A DNA stretch of 64,000 nt from Sphingomonas phyllosphaerae FA2 (GTDB lineage Bacteria > Pseudomonadota > Alphaproteobacteria > Sphingomonadales > Sphingomonadaceae), in NCBI RefSeq assembly GCF_000427645.1, contig NZ_KE386571.1, positions 2,699,848 to 2,763,847 of the forward strand. The letters run 5' to 3'. The notes under the pieces were generated by a model that worked only from the letters and a program-made list of their open reading frames with translations, was not told the DNA's origin and made no database searches. Shown piece after piece: positions 1-9,569 of this stretch (its first letter is position 1; each line of letters starts with the position of its first letter). A program made the position numbers and the translations under genes.

Positions 1-1296
1 CACGATGCCGATCCGCTCGGCGATCGTGCGCATCGCGACGACGGCCTTCTGCACCGCCTGCCCGCTCTGCTCGGCATCCTGCGACGACTGGCGCGCGATC
101 TTCTCGGTCTGCGCGGCATTGTCGGCGTTCTGTTTGATGTTCGCTGCCATCTGCTCCATCGATGCAGAGGCTTCCTCGGCGGCGGCAGCCTGCTCGGTCG
201 CGCCTTCGCTGACCTGCTCGGCAGTGCTCGACAATTGCTGGCTGCCCGCGGCGACCTGCGCCGACGCGGCGCTGACTTCGCCCGCGAACTTCGAAAGATT
301 GTCGACCAGCGTGTTGATCGCGATCTTCATCCGCTCGTGATCGCCGTCGCACGCGATCTCGACGCGCTGCGTCAGGTCGCCGCCACTGACCAGCGCCAGC
401 ACGCGATTGCCCTCGGCGATCGGCAGCAGGATCGCGTCGAGCATCCCGTTGATCCCGCCGACCAGCTTGCCGAAATCGCCTGGGAAGCGCGTCACGTCGC
501 CGCGCTCGCTGAGCTGCCCGGCGGTCGACGCGTCGATCAGCCGGCGGATTTCGCCGATGATCTCGCGGAAATTGTCGCGCAGTTCCTCGATCGTGTCGTT
601 GATGAACGCCTTCTTGCCGGGGAAGCGCTCCAGCGGGGCGTCGAAATTGCCCTCGCCGAACTGCTTGATGCACGCCATCGCCTGCTTCTTCACCGCGATA
701 TGGCCGCTGACCATCGTGTTGATGCCCTGCGCCATCACGGCGAAGTCGCCCTGGAACTTGGCGACGGGTACGAACACGTCGATGTCGCCGCGATCGTGCT
801 CGGCGGACATGGTGTTCATTTCCGCGATCAGCCCCTTCAGGCTGGCGCGCAGCCCCTCGACGGTGTCGTTGATGAACGCCTTCTTGCCCGGGAAGGTCTC
901 CAGCGGCGCGTCGAACCGGCCCTCGCCCAGCGCCTTCACGCACGCCAGCGCCGCCTTCTTGACCGCGATGTGCGACCCGACGAGCGCGTTGATGCCGGCC
1001 GCGGCCTGGCCGATGTCGCCACGGAACGCCGCGGCGGGAATGACCGTGTCGATGTCGCCCGCAGCATGTTCCGCCGACATCCGGTCGATCGCCTCGCGCA
1101 GCCGCAGCGACGGGTTCAGCGCCTCGTCGAGCAGGTCGTTGACGACCACCAATATCTCCCGCGCCTTGCCGCTCGCCTCGTCCAGCCTGGCGCGGCGGGA
1201 CAGGTCACCCTCGCCAAGTGCGCGGGAAAGCTGGCGAAGCTCCGCCAGCGCATGGTCGGGACGAGCGGTTTTCTTAAACGCAGGGAGCAACGACAT
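1..1296 (-). CDS. Methyl-accepting chemotaxis protein, soluble, poly-HAMP (C-terminus off the left edge)
   Basis: Reading the minus strand from an ATG at 1296 gives 432 open residues up to the window edge, so the gene is partial. No signal peptide or membrane segment is visible, so this is a cytoplasmic receptor. Residues about 30-330 are a chain of HAMP-like units in which a block of about 85-90 residues is repeated (about 80-166 and 168-250), each copy containing the motif FPGKKAFINDT. From about 335 the glutamine/alanine/serine-rich helix typical of methylation and signalling regions begins (QQLSSTAEQVSEGATEQAAA). It lies 35 bases downstream of cheW in the same orientation and should signal to the CheA/CheW encoded upstream. 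The conserved signalling hairpin tip lies outside the window. Confidence 0.9.
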   Translation of the reverse strand, partial: MSLLPAFKKTARPDHALAELRQLSRALGEGDLSRRARLDEASGKAREILVVVNDLLDEALNPSLRLREAIDRMSAEHAAGDIDTVIPAAAFRGDIGQAAAGINALVGSHIAVKKAALACVKALGEGRFDAPLETFPGKKAFINDTVEGLRASLKGLIAEMNTMSAEHDRGDIDVFVPVAKFQGDFAVMAQGINTMVSGHIAVKKQAMACIKQFGEGNFDAPLERFPGKKAFINDTIEELRDNFREIIGEIRRLIDASTAGQLSERGDVTRFPGDFGKLVGGINGMLDAILLPIAEGNRVLALVSGGDLTQRVEIACDGDHERMKIAINTLVDNLSKFAGEVSAASAQVAAGSQQLSSTAEQVSEGATEQAAAAEEASASMEQMAANIKQNADNAAQTEKIARQSSQDAEQSGQAVQKAVVAMRTIAERIGIV

Positions 1297-1331
1297 GGCA
1301 AAACCTCTAAAACGCTAAGGCAGCATGGGGA

Positions 1332-1847
1332 TCAGGGCCGTGGCGACAGCACGGCGGCGAAGATGGCGGAAAGATCGGGCAGGATGATCAGGTCGTCGCG
1401 CCAGCGGACCAGCCGGCGGACGTAATCGCGTTGCCAGCGCATGCCCACGACGGGCGCTTCCTCGCTGGCCCCGGCGGACAGCGTCGCGACCTCGCGGACA
1501 TGGTCGGTGCGCAGCCCGATCAGCGTCTGCTCGCCGTCGATCGGCAGTTCGATCACCACGATCCGGCTGTCCGGCGTCGTCTCCGCCGCCTCCATCGCGA
1601 AGGCGAGGCGCAGGTCGGCGACCGGCACGATCCGCCCGCGGAAGTTGACGACGTGGCGCACCAGCGCCGGGGCGCCGGGCACCAATGTCTCGGGCAGCAG
1701 GTCCAGGATCTCACGGACCATCGTGGCTTCCAGCGCGAGCGTTTCGCCGCCGACGTCGAAGGTCAGGACTTCCAGCTCGCCGCGCTCGTTCCAGTCGGTG
1801 TCGGCCGCGGCCATCGCCGCCTCGGCGCGTTGCTTAGCTTGCGGCAC
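1332..1847 (-). CDS. cheW: CheW chemotaxis coupling protein
   Basis: Single CheW-like domain that couples receptors to the CheA kinase in the cytoplasm. The beta-rich core is recognisable from LTFDVGGETLALE, the VREI segment, VNFRGRIVPVADLR and the later IVVIELPIDGEQTLIGL and VREV segments. I chose the GTG at 1847 because a GAGGAG sits seven bases before it. A GTG at 1862 and an ATG at 1814 are also in frame. The start overlaps the end of cheA by 14 bases, which suggests translational coupling. About 171 residues, normal for the family. Confidence 0.9.
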   Translation of the reverse strand: MPQAKQRAEAAMAAADTDWNERGELEVLTFDVGGETLALEATMVREILDLLPETLVPGAPALVRHVVNFRGRIVPVADLRLAFAMEAAETTPDSRIVVIELPIDGEQTLIGLRTDHVREVATLSAGASEEAPVVGMRWQRDYVRRLVRWRDDLIILPDLSAIFAAVLSPRP

Positions 1848-3810
1848 GGAGCGTCTCCTCACGGGGTTGCGCCATCGCGACCAGCTGCGCGACGTCGAGG
1901 ATTAGCGCGACGTTGCCGTCGCCCAGGATCGTCGCGCCGGAGAAGCTGCCGACGCCGCGATGGAAGGCCGACAGCGATTTGATGACGGTCTGGTGGTTGC
2001 CGATGATCTGGTCGACGACCAGCCCGACGCGCTCGCGCCCGGTGGCGACCACCACGATCTTCTGGTGCGGGTCGGGCCGCGTGCCGGTGCCGAACAGGTC
2101 GCGCAGCCGCACGAACGGCACCAGCCGGTCGCGCAGCGTAATCAGGCTGCGCCCGCGCGAGCGCAGATCCTCCTCCAGCGACAATTCGAGGCATTCCTCG
2201 ACCGCCGACAGCGGCAGGACGTAGCGGCTCTCGCCGACGCGCACCAACAGCCCCTCGATGATCGCCAGCGTCAGCGGAATGCGCAGCGTGATCGTCGAGC
2301 CCTTGCCGGCCTCGCTCGTCACGCTGATCGAGCCGCGCAGGCTTTCGATCGTGCGCTTCACCACGTCCATCCCGACGCCGCGGCCCGACAGGTTGGTCAC
2401 CTGCGCCGCGGTCGAGAAGCCGGGGTGGAAGATCAGCCCGAACAATTCCTCGTCGGCCAGTTGCTGCCCCGGCTCGATCAGCCCGTTGGCCTCGCCCTTG
2501 GCGCGGACGCGGTCGCGGTCGATCCCGCGGCCGTCGTCGACGATCGTGATCAGCACTTCGCCGCCCGCCTGATGCGCGCTAAGCTTCACCAGCCCGGTTT
2601 CGGACTTGCCGGCCGCGAGGCGGTCGGCCGGCGCTTCGAGCCCGTGGTCGCACGAATTGCGGATGATATGGACCAAGGGATCGAACAGCCGCTCGATCAC
2701 GGTCTTGTCGACCTCGGTCGTCTCGCCCGACGTCTGCAGCTCGATCGACTTGCCGGTTTCACGCGCCAGATCGTGGATCAGGCGGCGGAAGCGCCCGAAC
2801 AGCGACGACACCGGCACCATGCGCAACACCATCATCGTGTCGCGCAACTCGCCGGCCAGCCGCTCGATGTCTTCCGTAACCGAACGCAGCAGCAGGTCGT
2901 GCCGGTTGTTCGCCAGCTGCGACAGCCGACTCTGCGCAATCACCAGCTCGCCGACACGGTCCATCAGCGCATCGAGCCGCTCAGCGGGAACCCGGACGTT
3001 CTCGACCGCGGGCTGCGCGGCGGCGGGCGGTCCACCGGCAGCGGCAGCGACCGGAGCGGCGGCCTCGATCGCGGCGGCGACGACGGCCGGCGCATCTTCA
3101 ACGACGACCGGCTCGGCCGGTGCCTCGTCACCCAGCGGCGCGATCTCCAGCGTCATGTCGTCCATCACGAAGATGAACACGTCCTCGATCGCCTCGCGGG
3201 AAATGTCGCCGCGCAGGGTGACGTCCCAGCCGAGATGGCATTCGTTGGGGATCAGCTCGCTCAGCGGCGGCAGCGCGTCGGTGCGCACGCGCACCTCCGC
3301 CTCGCCCAGATCGCGCAGCTCGTCGAGCAGCATCAACGGGTTGGTGCCATTGGCCATCGCGTCGGCCGGCAGGCGGAAGAACATCTTCCAGCCCTGCGCC
3401 GCCGGGACCGCCGCGCTCGCCGCCGCGCCCGCACCGCCGCCGCGCGCCGCGTCGACCGCCGCCGCCAGCCGCGCCAGGATCGCATCGCCCTCGGCCTTCG
3501 GCGCGTCGCCGTCGACCAGCGCGGCCATATGGTCGCGCGCCGACAGGATCACCGATACCAGTTCGGCGGTGGCGGGCACCTCGCCCTTGCGGACGCGATC
3601 GAACGCGCTTTCGCAATGGTGCGTGAACGCCGCCAGCGCGTCGAATCCGAACATCGCGCCCGAGCCCTTCAGCGTGTGCAGCCCGCGGAACACCGCATTG
3701 ACCAGCGCCATGTCGCCCAGCCGGTGGCCGAGATCGAGCAGCCCCTGTTCGACCTGCTCCAGCAGCTCGCCCGCCTCCACCCGGAAGGTGGCTGTCGGGT
3801 CCTCGCTCAC
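1834..3810 (-). CDS. cheA: Chemotaxis histidine kinase CheA
   Basis: 658-residue kinase with the full CheA layout. The N-terminal HPt domain has the phosphoacceptor His45 in FRGLHTLKGSGAM. A variable alanine-rich region follows, then the dimerisation helices (around VPAERLDALMDRVGELVIAQ). The ATPase domain shows an N-box (HIIRNSCDHGLE), DDGRGID and GRGVGMDVVK. The last 135 or so residues form the CheW-like regulatory domain. The kinase autophosphorylates on ATP and passes phosphate to CheY-type regulators. Its start overlaps the stop of the upstream cheY by four bases, and cheW overlaps its end. Nothing looks damaged. Confidence 0.96.
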   Translation of the reverse strand: MSEDPTATFRVEAGELLEQVEQGLLDLGHRLGDMALVNAVFRGLHTLKGSGAMFGFDALAAFTHHCESAFDRVRKGEVPATAELVSVILSARDHMAALVDGDAPKAEGDAILARLAAAVDAARGGGAGAAASAAVPAAQGWKMFFRLPADAMANGTNPLMLLDELRDLGEAEVRVRTDALPPLSELIPNECHLGWDVTLRGDISREAIEDVFIFVMDDMTLEIAPLGDEAPAEPVVVEDAPAVVAAAIEAAAPVAAAAGGPPAAAQPAVENVRVPAERLDALMDRVGELVIAQSRLSQLANNRHDLLLRSVTEDIERLAGELRDTMMVLRMVPVSSLFGRFRRLIHDLARETGKSIELQTSGETTEVDKTVIERLFDPLVHIIRNSCDHGLEAPADRLAAGKSETGLVKLSAHQAGGEVLITIVDDGRGIDRDRVRAKGEANGLIEPGQQLADEELFGLIFHPGFSTAAQVTNLSGRGVGMDVVKRTIESLRGSISVTSEAGKGSTITLRIPLTLAIIEGLLVRVGESRYVLPLSAVEECLELSLEEDLRSRGRSLITLRDRLVPFVRLRDLFGTGTRPDPHQKIVVVATGRERVGLVVDQIIGNHQTVIKSLSAFHRGVGSFSGATILGDGNVALILDVAQLVAMAQPREETLRAAS

Positions 3811-4175
3811 TTGCCCAGCACCTTCTGCGCGACGCGGATCAACTGGTCGGGCTGGAACGGCTTGACCAGCCAGCCGGTCGCGCCCGCCGCCTTGGCCTGC
3901 GCCTTCATGTCGGCGTCGCTTTCGGTCGACAGGAAGATGATCGGGATGCCGGCCTGCGCGGGCTGTTCGCGCAGCGCGCGGATCATCGACAGGCCGTCCA
4001 TGTTGGGCATGTTCAGATCGGTGACGATCATGTCGAAGCGCGTGCCGGTCGCCTTGGCGAGCCCGTCGGCACCGTCGACCGCCTCGGTCACGGCATAGCC
4101 GGCGCCGGTCAGCGCGATGCGGATCGCCATCCGCAGGCTGGCGCTGTCGTCAACGGTAAGGATCGAAGCGGTCAT
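3807..4175 (-). CDS. cheY: CheY-like single-domain response regulator
   Basis: 122-residue stand-alone receiver domain. The acidic pair D9-D10, the phosphoacceptor D53 (in VTDLNMPNMDG), the conserved S/T in FLST and the lysine in LVKPFQ are all present. There is no output domain, so it should act by protein contact, either on the flagellar switch or as a phosphate sink. It sits between the STAS gene and cheA with four-base overlaps at both ends, so it is tightly co-translated with the kinase that should phosphorylate it. Confidence 0.94.
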   Translation of the reverse strand: MTASILTVDDSASLRMAIRIALTGAGYAVTEAVDGADGLAKATGTRFDMIVTDLNMPNMDGLSMIRALREQPAQAGIPIIFLSTESDADMKAQAKAAGATGWLVKPFQPDQLIRVAQKVLGK

Positions 4176-4489
4176 TGCGCGGTCTCTCCGTGGAACCAGA
4201 AATCGGCGTCATCATCGGACGCGGGGGTGAAGCCGGCACGCGCCAGCAGCACGCGGAACGATGCGCCGACCGGGGCGGTCAGCGCGAAATCGCGGCCGTC
4301 GTCGCGCGCGGTGCGGCGCGCGGACTCGACCAGTTGCACCACGCTCAGATCGGGCGCGGCGACTGCCAACAGGTCGAGGCGGACAGCGTCGCTCGCCGCG
4401 AAGGCATGCGAAAGATCGTCGGCCAGCAACCCGATCGAGGGCAGGCACAGGTCTCCGGCCGCGACCACATGGGTGATCGACATGAACAT
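4172..4489 (-). CDS. STAS-domain protein of the chemotaxis operon
   Basis: 105-residue protein with the size and pattern of a STAS (anti-anti-sigma-like) domain: beta strand, conserved DLS segment, long helix, and a final strand-helix containing GASFRVLLARAGF. STAS proteins are common first genes of this type of che operon in alphaproteobacteria, but their biochemical role there is not well fixed. It is the first gene of the operon, with AAGGAG just upstream of the ATG at 4489; a second ATG lies two codons in. Its stop overlaps the cheY start. The usual phosphorylatable serine is not obvious (DLSVVQL is the best candidate). Confidence 0.75.
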   Translation of the reverse strand: MFMSITHVVAAGDLCLPSIGLLADDLSHAFAASDAVRLDLLAVAAPDLSVVQLVESARRTARDDGRDFALTAPVGASFRVLLARAGFTPASDDDADFWFHGETAQ

Positions 4490-4740
4490 GGTGCTCCTTG
4501 ACTGGACGTCCGGCCTGACGAGGCAGACCGCGGCGCCTTACGCCCGATACAAAGCGGATCGCACCATGCGGTGGGCACGGACGTCCGTTACGACGACCTT
4601 GCTACGCCGCAGGGGTAAAATGCTGATTAACCCCCGATAAGATTCGGGTTGCCGTAACGGCGCGTGAACCGCGCAATGTCAGCGACTTGCGTCCCGACCC
4701 GGTCGAAGGCGCAAAAAAGTTCGCAAGTCGGCTGCGCCGC

Positions 4741-5586
4741 TCACCCCGCGATCAGGTCGGCGACGATCGGAAAATGATCGGACGGATAGCGCGCGCCATC
4801 ATGCGTGGTCAGCACCCGCGCCGACGTCGCGCGGAAACCTTTTACGAGAATATAGTCGATCCACTTGCCCGCCTCGGGCGTGCCGGTGAAATCGTGGAAG
4901 GTGCCGCTCGGCGCGTCGGGGGTGCGCGCAAGACGCGACGCGTCGGTCAGGAACGCGGTCAGCCGCTGGACCGCGGCGCTGTCCGGCGAGGTATTCAGAT
5001 CGCCGGTCAGCACGATCGGCAGCCCCTTGGCGATCACCGGCAACCGCGCCGCGATCAGCGCGGCGGAGCGGTTGCGCGCTTCCTCATCCTCTGCGCCGCG
5101 ATGCGGGAAGTGCGTGTCCGCCATCAGGAAGCGGCGCTTCGTCTTGCCGACCGTCTCGAACACGCCCCATGTCACCATCCGCGGCAGGTTCGCGCCCCAG
5201 CTGATCCTGCCCGGCGTCTCCGGCGTCTCGGACAGCCAGAAGTCGCCGCTGCGGATCAGTTTGAGCCGGTCGGTGCGGTAGAAGACGCCCATATGCTCGC
5301 CCTTGTGCCCGCCGTCGCGGTCGCGCCCGAACCAGCGATAGCGCGGCAGCGCGCGGACGATGTCGTCGCCCTGCGTCTTGAGCAACTCCTGCGTGCCGAT
5401 CACGTCGGGGTTCGCCGCGCGCACCGTTTGCATGAACAGCGCGCGCCGCGCCGGCCACACGTTGGGGCCGTCGCAATCGCAGGCGAAGCGGACGTTGAAG
5501 GTCATGACGCGCACGTCCTGCGCCCACGCGCCGCTCGCGCTCACCAGTGCCGCCACCGCGGTCACGGCCATCATCAAACGCTTCAT
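4741..5586 (-). CDS. Secreted endonuclease/exonuclease/phosphatase-family protein
   Basis: About 281 residues with a Sec signal peptide (MKRLMMAVTAVAALVSASGAWA). The fold markers are TFNVRF near the mature N-terminus, a catalytic Glu in GTQELL, GDLNTS in the middle and SDHFPIVADL at the C-terminus. These belong to the metal-dependent phosphoesterase superfamily that includes DNase I, sphingomyelinases and inositol phosphatases. The substrate cannot be told from sequence. I start it at 5586 because an AAGG lies six bases upstream and the signal peptide begins there; the upstream in-frame extension would be coding through a palindromic repeat. Confidence 0.88.
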   Translation of the reverse strand: MKRLMMAVTAVAALVSASGAWAQDVRVMTFNVRFACDCDGPNVWPARRALFMQTVRAANPDVIGTQELLKTQGDDIVRALPRYRWFGRDRDGGHKGEHMGVFYRTDRLKLIRSGDFWLSETPETPGRISWGANLPRMVTWGVFETVGKTKRRFLMADTHFPHRGAEDEEARNRSAALIAARLPVIAKGLPIVLTGDLNTSPDSAAVQRLTAFLTDASRLARTPDAPSGTFHDFTGTPEAGKWIDYILVKGFRATSARVLTTHDGARYPSDHFPIVADLIAG

Positions 5587-5629
5587 CTGCAACCTTCTTT
5601 CTTTCCGTCTCGCTATCCCAGAGCGCTCG

Positions 5630-5704
5630 TTATTGCGAGCGTAGCGAAGCAATCCAGGGCCGGACCAGGACGCCCTGGATTGCTTCGCTCCGCTCGCAAT
5701 GACG
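5630..5704. repeat. Palindromic intergenic repeat, family A, copy 1
   Basis: Imperfect inverted repeat with 30-base arms (attgcgagcgtagcgaagca on the left, its near-complement on the right) and a short GC-rich centre. It lies between the divergently transcribed phosphoesterase and cysD genes. Further copies are at 9481-9556, 14473-14549 and 47189-47265. Confidence 0.9.
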
Positions 5705-5830
5705 GGCTACGCGAAGAAGCTGCAATTGCCGCGCCGCAACCAATTCCACGCCCCGCTGACGCGCATTTCCGCGCAAGGGATGACAGACGCATGACGACCG
5801 GACCCGCGTGTCCGGCGTAGAGGGAAGCGA

Positions 5831-6751
5831 ATGTCACGGTTGCTCGATCACTACCGCCTCACCCATCTGCAACGGCTCGAGGCCGAAGCGATCCACATCA
5901 TGCGCGAGGTGGTGGCCGAGGCGGACAATCCCGTGATGCTCTATTCGGTCGGCAAGGACAGCGCGGTGATGCTGCACCTCGCGCGCAAGGCGTTCTTCCC
6001 CAGTCCCCCGCCCTTCCCGCTGCTGCATGTCGACACGACGTGGAAGTTCCGCGAAATGTATCGCCTGCGCGACCGGATGGCGGCAGAGAGCGGGATGACG
6101 CTGCTCGTCCACCAGAACCCCGAAGCGATCGAGCGCGGGATCAACCCGTTCGACCACGGCGCACTCCACACCGACCTGTGGAAGACCGAGGGGCTGAAGC
6201 AGGCGCTCGACCATTACGGCTTCGACGCCGCGTTCGGCGGTGCGCGCCGCGACGAGGAGAAGAGCCGCGCCAAGGAACGCATCTTCAGCTTCCGCACCGC
6301 CACGCACGGCTGGGATCCGAAGAACCAGCGCCCGGAGCTGTGGAACCTCTACAACGCTCGCAAGAACAAGGGCGAGAGCATCCGCGTCTTCCCGATCTCG
6401 AACTGGACCGAGCTGGACATCTGGCAATATATCCACCTGAACGACGTGCCGATCGTCCCGCTCTATTTCGCCGCCGAGCGTCCCACCGTCGAGCGCGACG
6501 GCATGCTGCTGATGGTCGATGACGACCGCTTCCGGCTGTTGCCCGGCGAGGAGCCCGTCCTGCGCTCGATCCGCTTCCGCACGCTCGGCTGCTACCCGCT
6601 GACCGGCGCGGTCGAGAGCCGCGCGACGACGCTGCCGCAGGTGATTCAGGAAACATTGCTCACCACCACCAGCGAGCGGCAGGGACGCGCGATCGACAAG
6701 GATGCCGGCGGTGCGGGGATGGAAGTGAAGAAGCAGCAGGGGTATTTCTGA
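5831..6751 (+). CDS. cysD: Sulfate adenylyltransferase subunit 2 (CysD)
   Basis: 306-residue small subunit of ATP sulfurylase, which makes adenosine 5'-phosphosulfate from ATP and sulfate in the cytoplasm. The PP-loop motif ([12 protein letters not shown], about residues 39-50) and the conserved region [20 protein letters not shown] are present, as is the C-terminal [22 protein letters not shown] precedes the ATG. The stop overlaps the cysNC start as TGATG, so the subunits are translationally coupled. Confidence 0.97.
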   Translation: MSRLLDHYRLTHLQRLEAEAIHIMREVVAEADNPVMLYSVGKDSAVMLHLARKAFFPSPPPFPLLHVDTTWKFREMYRLRDRMAAESGMTLLVHQNPEAIERGINPFDHGALHTDLWKTEGLKQALDHYGFDAAFGGARRDEEKSRAKERIFSFRTATHGWDPKNQRPELWNLYNARKNKGESIRVFPISNWTELDIWQYIHLNDVPIVPLYFAAERPTVERDGMLLMVDDDRFRLLPGEEPVLRSIRFRTLGCYPLTGAVESRATTLPQVIQETLLTTTSERQGRAIDKDAGGAGMEVKKQQGYF

Positions 6752-8661
6752 TGAGCACTGCACCTGCTTATGTCGTGGATGACCTCGTCGCGCGCGACAT
6801 CGACGCCTATCTCGACAGCCATCAGCACAAGACGATGCTGCGCTTCATCACCTGCGGCTCGGTCGACGACGGCAAGTCGACGCTCATCGGGCGGCTGCTC
6901 TACGATTCGAAGATGATCTTCGAGGATCAGCTCGCCGCGCTGGAGAGCGATTCACGCAAACAGGGCACGCAAGGGCAGGAGATCGACTTCGCGCTCCTGG
7001 TCGACGGGCTCGCCGCCGAGCGCGAACAGGGGATCACGATCGACGTCGCGTACCGCTTCTTCAATACCGAGAAGCGCAAGTTCATCGTCGCCGACTGCCC
7101 CGGCCACGAACAATATACCCGCAACATGGTGACCGGCGCGTCGACCGCCGATCTCGCGGTGATCCTGATCGACGCGCGCAAGGGCGTGCTGACGCAGACG
7201 CGGCGGCACAGCTACCTCTGCCACCTGATCGGCATCCGCAACATCGTGCTGGCGGTCAACAAGATGGATTTGGTCGGCTACGATCAGCCGACGTTCGACA
7301 CGATCGTCGCCGATTACGCCGCCTTCGCGCAGTCGATCGGGATCGAGACCTTCACCGCGCTGCCAATCTCCGGGTTCAAGGGCGACAATATCACCGCGCG
7401 CTCGGCGAACACCCCCTGGTATGACGGACCGACGCTGGTCGAGCATCTCGAAACTGTCGAGGTGCTGGCGTCGGTCGATGCCGACAAGCCGTTCCGGATG
7501 CCGGTGCAATGGGTCAACCGCCCGCACCTCGACTTCCGCGGCTTCTCGGGGCTGATCGCGACCGGGCGCGTCGCGGTCGGCGACCGGGTGCGCGTGCTGC
7601 CGTCGGGCAAGACCTCGGCGGTGACGCGGATCGTCACGCTAGACGGCGATCTGCAACAGGCGGTCGCCGGACAGTCGGTGACGCTCTGCTTCGCCGACGA
7701 GATCGACTGTTCGCGTGGCGACGTGATCGCCGCCGCCGAGCAACCACCCGAGGCCGCCGACCAGTTCGAGGCGACCTTGGTATGGCTCGACGATGCGGCC
7801 TTGCGCGTCGGGCGCGGTTACTGGCTGAAGCTGGGCACCCAGACCGTCTCGGCGACCGTTCAGCAGCCCAAGTACGTCGTCAACGTCAACACGCTCGAAC
7901 AGCTCGCCGCCAAGACGCTCGATCTCAACGCGATCGGCGTCGCCGAGCTGACCACCGATCGCGCGATCGTCTTCGAGCCTTATGCCGACAATCGCACGCT
8001 CGGCGGGTTCATCCTGATCGACAAGCTGACCAATGCGACGGTCGCAGCGGGGATGCTGCACTTCAGCCTGCGCCGCGCGCAGAACGTCCATTGGCAGGCG
8101 GTCGACGTCGGGCGGGAGGCGCATGCCGCGCTCAAGGAACAGAAGCCGGCGGTGCTGTGGTTCACCGGTCTGTCGGGCTCGGGCAAGTCGACGATCGCCA
8201 ATCTGGTCGAGAAGCGCCTCCACGCACTCGGCCGCCACACCTTCCTGCTCGACGGCGACAACGTCCGCCACGGGCTCAACAAGGACTTGGGCTTCACCGA
8301 GGCCGACCGGATCGAGAACATCCGCCGCGTCGGCGAGGTAGCGAAGCTGATGACCGATGCCGGGCTGATCGTGCTGACCGCGTTCATCAGCCCGTTCCGC
8401 GCCGAGCGCGAGATGGTCCGCGCGATGCTGCCCGCCGGCGAGTTCGTCGAGGTGTTCGTCGACACCCCGTTCGCGGAAGCCGAGCGTCGCGACGTCAAGG
8501 GACTCTACAAGAAGGCGCGCGCCGGGTTGCTCAAGAACTTCACCGGCATCGACAGCCCGTACGAGCGGCCGGAGGCACCCGAGGTGCGGATCGACACCAC
8601 GGTCACCACCCCCGAACAGGCCGCCGAGCAGATCGTCGACCTGCTGCTGCGCCGCGCATGA
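6751..8661 (+). CDS. cysN: Bifunctional sulfate adenylyltransferase subunit 1 / adenylylsulfate kinase (CysNC)
   Basis: 636 residues joining two enzymes. Residues 1 to about 450 are the CysN GTPase that drives ATP sulfurylase: P-loop GSVDDGKST at 36-44, DCPGHEQY and VNKMDLVG. Residues from about 455 to the end are APS kinase (CysC), with its own P-loop GLSGSGKST near 473-481 and the [11 protein letters not shown] segment. The product is PAPS, used for sulfate assimilation or sulfation. The fusion is a known alphaproteobacterial arrangement. It is coupled to cysD upstream and cysQ downstream by overlapping start/stop codons. Confidence 0.97.
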   Translation: MSTAPAYVVDDLVARDIDAYLDSHQHKTMLRFITCGSVDDGKSTLIGRLLYDSKMIFEDQLAALESDSRKQGTQGQEIDFALLVDGLAAEREQGITIDVAYRFFNTEKRKFIVADCPGHEQYTRNMVTGASTADLAVILIDARKGVLTQTRRHSYLCHLIGIRNIVLAVNKMDLVGYDQPTFDTIVADYAAFAQSIGIETFTALPISGFKGDNITARSANTPWYDGPTLVEHLETVEVLASVDADKPFRMPVQWVNRPHLDFRGFSGLIATGRVAVGDRVRVLPSGKTSAVTRIVTLDGDLQQAVAGQSVTLCFADEIDCSRGDVIAAAEQPPEAADQFEATLVWLDDAALRVGRGYWLKLGTQTVSATVQQPKYVVNVNTLEQLAAKTLDLNAIGVAELTTDRAIVFEPYADNRTLGGFILIDKLTNATVAAGMLHFSLRRAQNVHWQAVDVGREAHAALKEQKPAVLWFTGLSGSGKSTIANLVEKRLHALGRHTFLLDGDNVRHGLNKDLGFTEADRIENIRRVGEVAKLMTDAGLIVLTAFISPFRAEREMVRAMLPAGEFVEVFVDTPFAEAERRDVKGLYKKARAGLLKNFTGIDSPYERPEAPEVRIDTTVTTPEQAAEQIVDLLLRRA

Positions 8662-9398
8662 CCGGGGACGTGAGCGACGCGGCGCTGGCCGCGCATCTCG
8701 CCGAGGTGGCGGGCGCGCTGCTGCTGACGGTGCGCGACAGCGCGGCGCTGACCGAGAAGGCGCTGGCCAAGGCGGGGGATGCGATCGCCAACCGCTTTCT
8801 GGTCGAGGCGCTGCGCGCGCAACGCGCTGCGGACGGGCTACTATCGGAGGAGGAGAAGGACTGCCCGATCCGCCTCGACCGCTCACGCGTATGGATCGTC
8901 GATCCCGTCGACGGCACGCGCGAATATGCCGAGCGCCGCGCCGACTGGGCGGTGCATGTCGGCCTCGCGATCGACGGCGTGCCGACCACCGGTGCCGTCG
9001 CCTTGCCCGCGGCGGGGATCGTGCTGCGCAGCGATGCGCCAGTCGCGGTCCCGCCCGCGCCCGAACGACTACGGATGGTGGTCAGCCGCACGCGCCCCGC
9101 GCGCGAAGCGGTGGCGGTCGCCGAAGCGCTTGGGGCAGAGCTGGTGCCGATGGGCAGCGCCGGCGCGAAGGCGATGAGCATCATCCTCGGCCAGTCGGAC
9201 GTTTATCTGCATTCCGGCGGGCAATATGAATGGGACAGCTGCGCCCCGGCCGCGGTGGCCCGCGCCCACGGCCTCCACGTCAGCCGCATCGACGGCTCGC
9301 CGCTGATCTACAATTGCGCCGACACCTACATGCCGGATCTGCTGATCTGCCGGCAGGAGCACGTCACCCCGGTGCTGGCGGCGCTCTCGCACATATGA
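8658..9398 (+). CDS. cysQ: 3'(2'),5'-bisphosphate nucleotidase CysQ
   Basis: 246-residue member of the lithium-sensitive inositol monophosphatase superfamily. The metal site motif DPVDGTRE (near residue 82) follows an acidic LLSEEEKD. The second motif [15 protein letters not shown] is near residue 195. CysQ removes the 3'-phosphate from PAP/PAPS, recycling the by-product of the PAPS made by the genes just upstream. Its ATG overlaps the cysNC TGA by four bases, which fits a single sulfate-activation operon. No cysH reductase is seen nearby. Confidence 0.93.
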   Translation: MTGDVSDAALAAHLAEVAGALLLTVRDSAALTEKALAKAGDAIANRFLVEALRAQRAADGLLSEEEKDCPIRLDRSRVWIVDPVDGTREYAERRADWAVHVGLAIDGVPTTGAVALPAAGIVLRSDAPVAVPPAPERLRMVVSRTRPAREAVAVAEALGAELVPMGSAGAKAMSIILGQSDVYLHSGGQYEWDSCAPAAVARAHGLHVSRIDGSPLIYNCADTYMPDLLICRQEHVTPVLAALSHI

Positions 9399-9399
9399 A

Positions 9400-9437
9400 C
9401 GTCGCCCCGGGCTCGACCCGGGGCCCCGCTTCTTACT
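9400..9437. repeat. Half-copy of palindromic repeat family B
   Basis: Immediately after cysQ the sequence carries one arm (gtcgccccgggctcgacccg and on to the cttctt box) of the family B repeat whose full copies are at 14314-14403 and 51074-51166. Only the left half is present. Confidence 0.65.
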
Positions 9438-9480
9438 GGCGCACACCGAACGAAAAGATTGGCAACGACGCCCCCCAATC

Positions 9481-9556
9481 CGTCATTGCGAGCGTAGCGA
9501 AGCAATCCAGAGCGTCTCGATCCGGCACTGGATTGCTTCGCTCCGCTCGCAATGAC
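9481..9556. repeat. Palindromic intergenic repeat, family A, copy 2
   Basis: Same inverted-repeat arms as copy 1. It lies between the convergent ends of cysQ (plus) and the 101-residue membrane protein gene (minus), where its hairpin could also act on transcript 3' ends. Confidence 0.9.
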
Positions 9557-9569
9557 AGCCGGAGCGTCC

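Noticed and set aside
1960..4098. Long plus-strand open frame opposite cheA/cheY
   Set aside because: Arginine/glutamine-rich shadow of the che genes with no motifs; cheA and cheY are unmistakable on the other strand.
5632..5837. Short frames reading through the family A repeat (LRYARNN-type peptides)
   Set aside because: These peptides recur wherever the repeat occurs and come from translating the palindrome.
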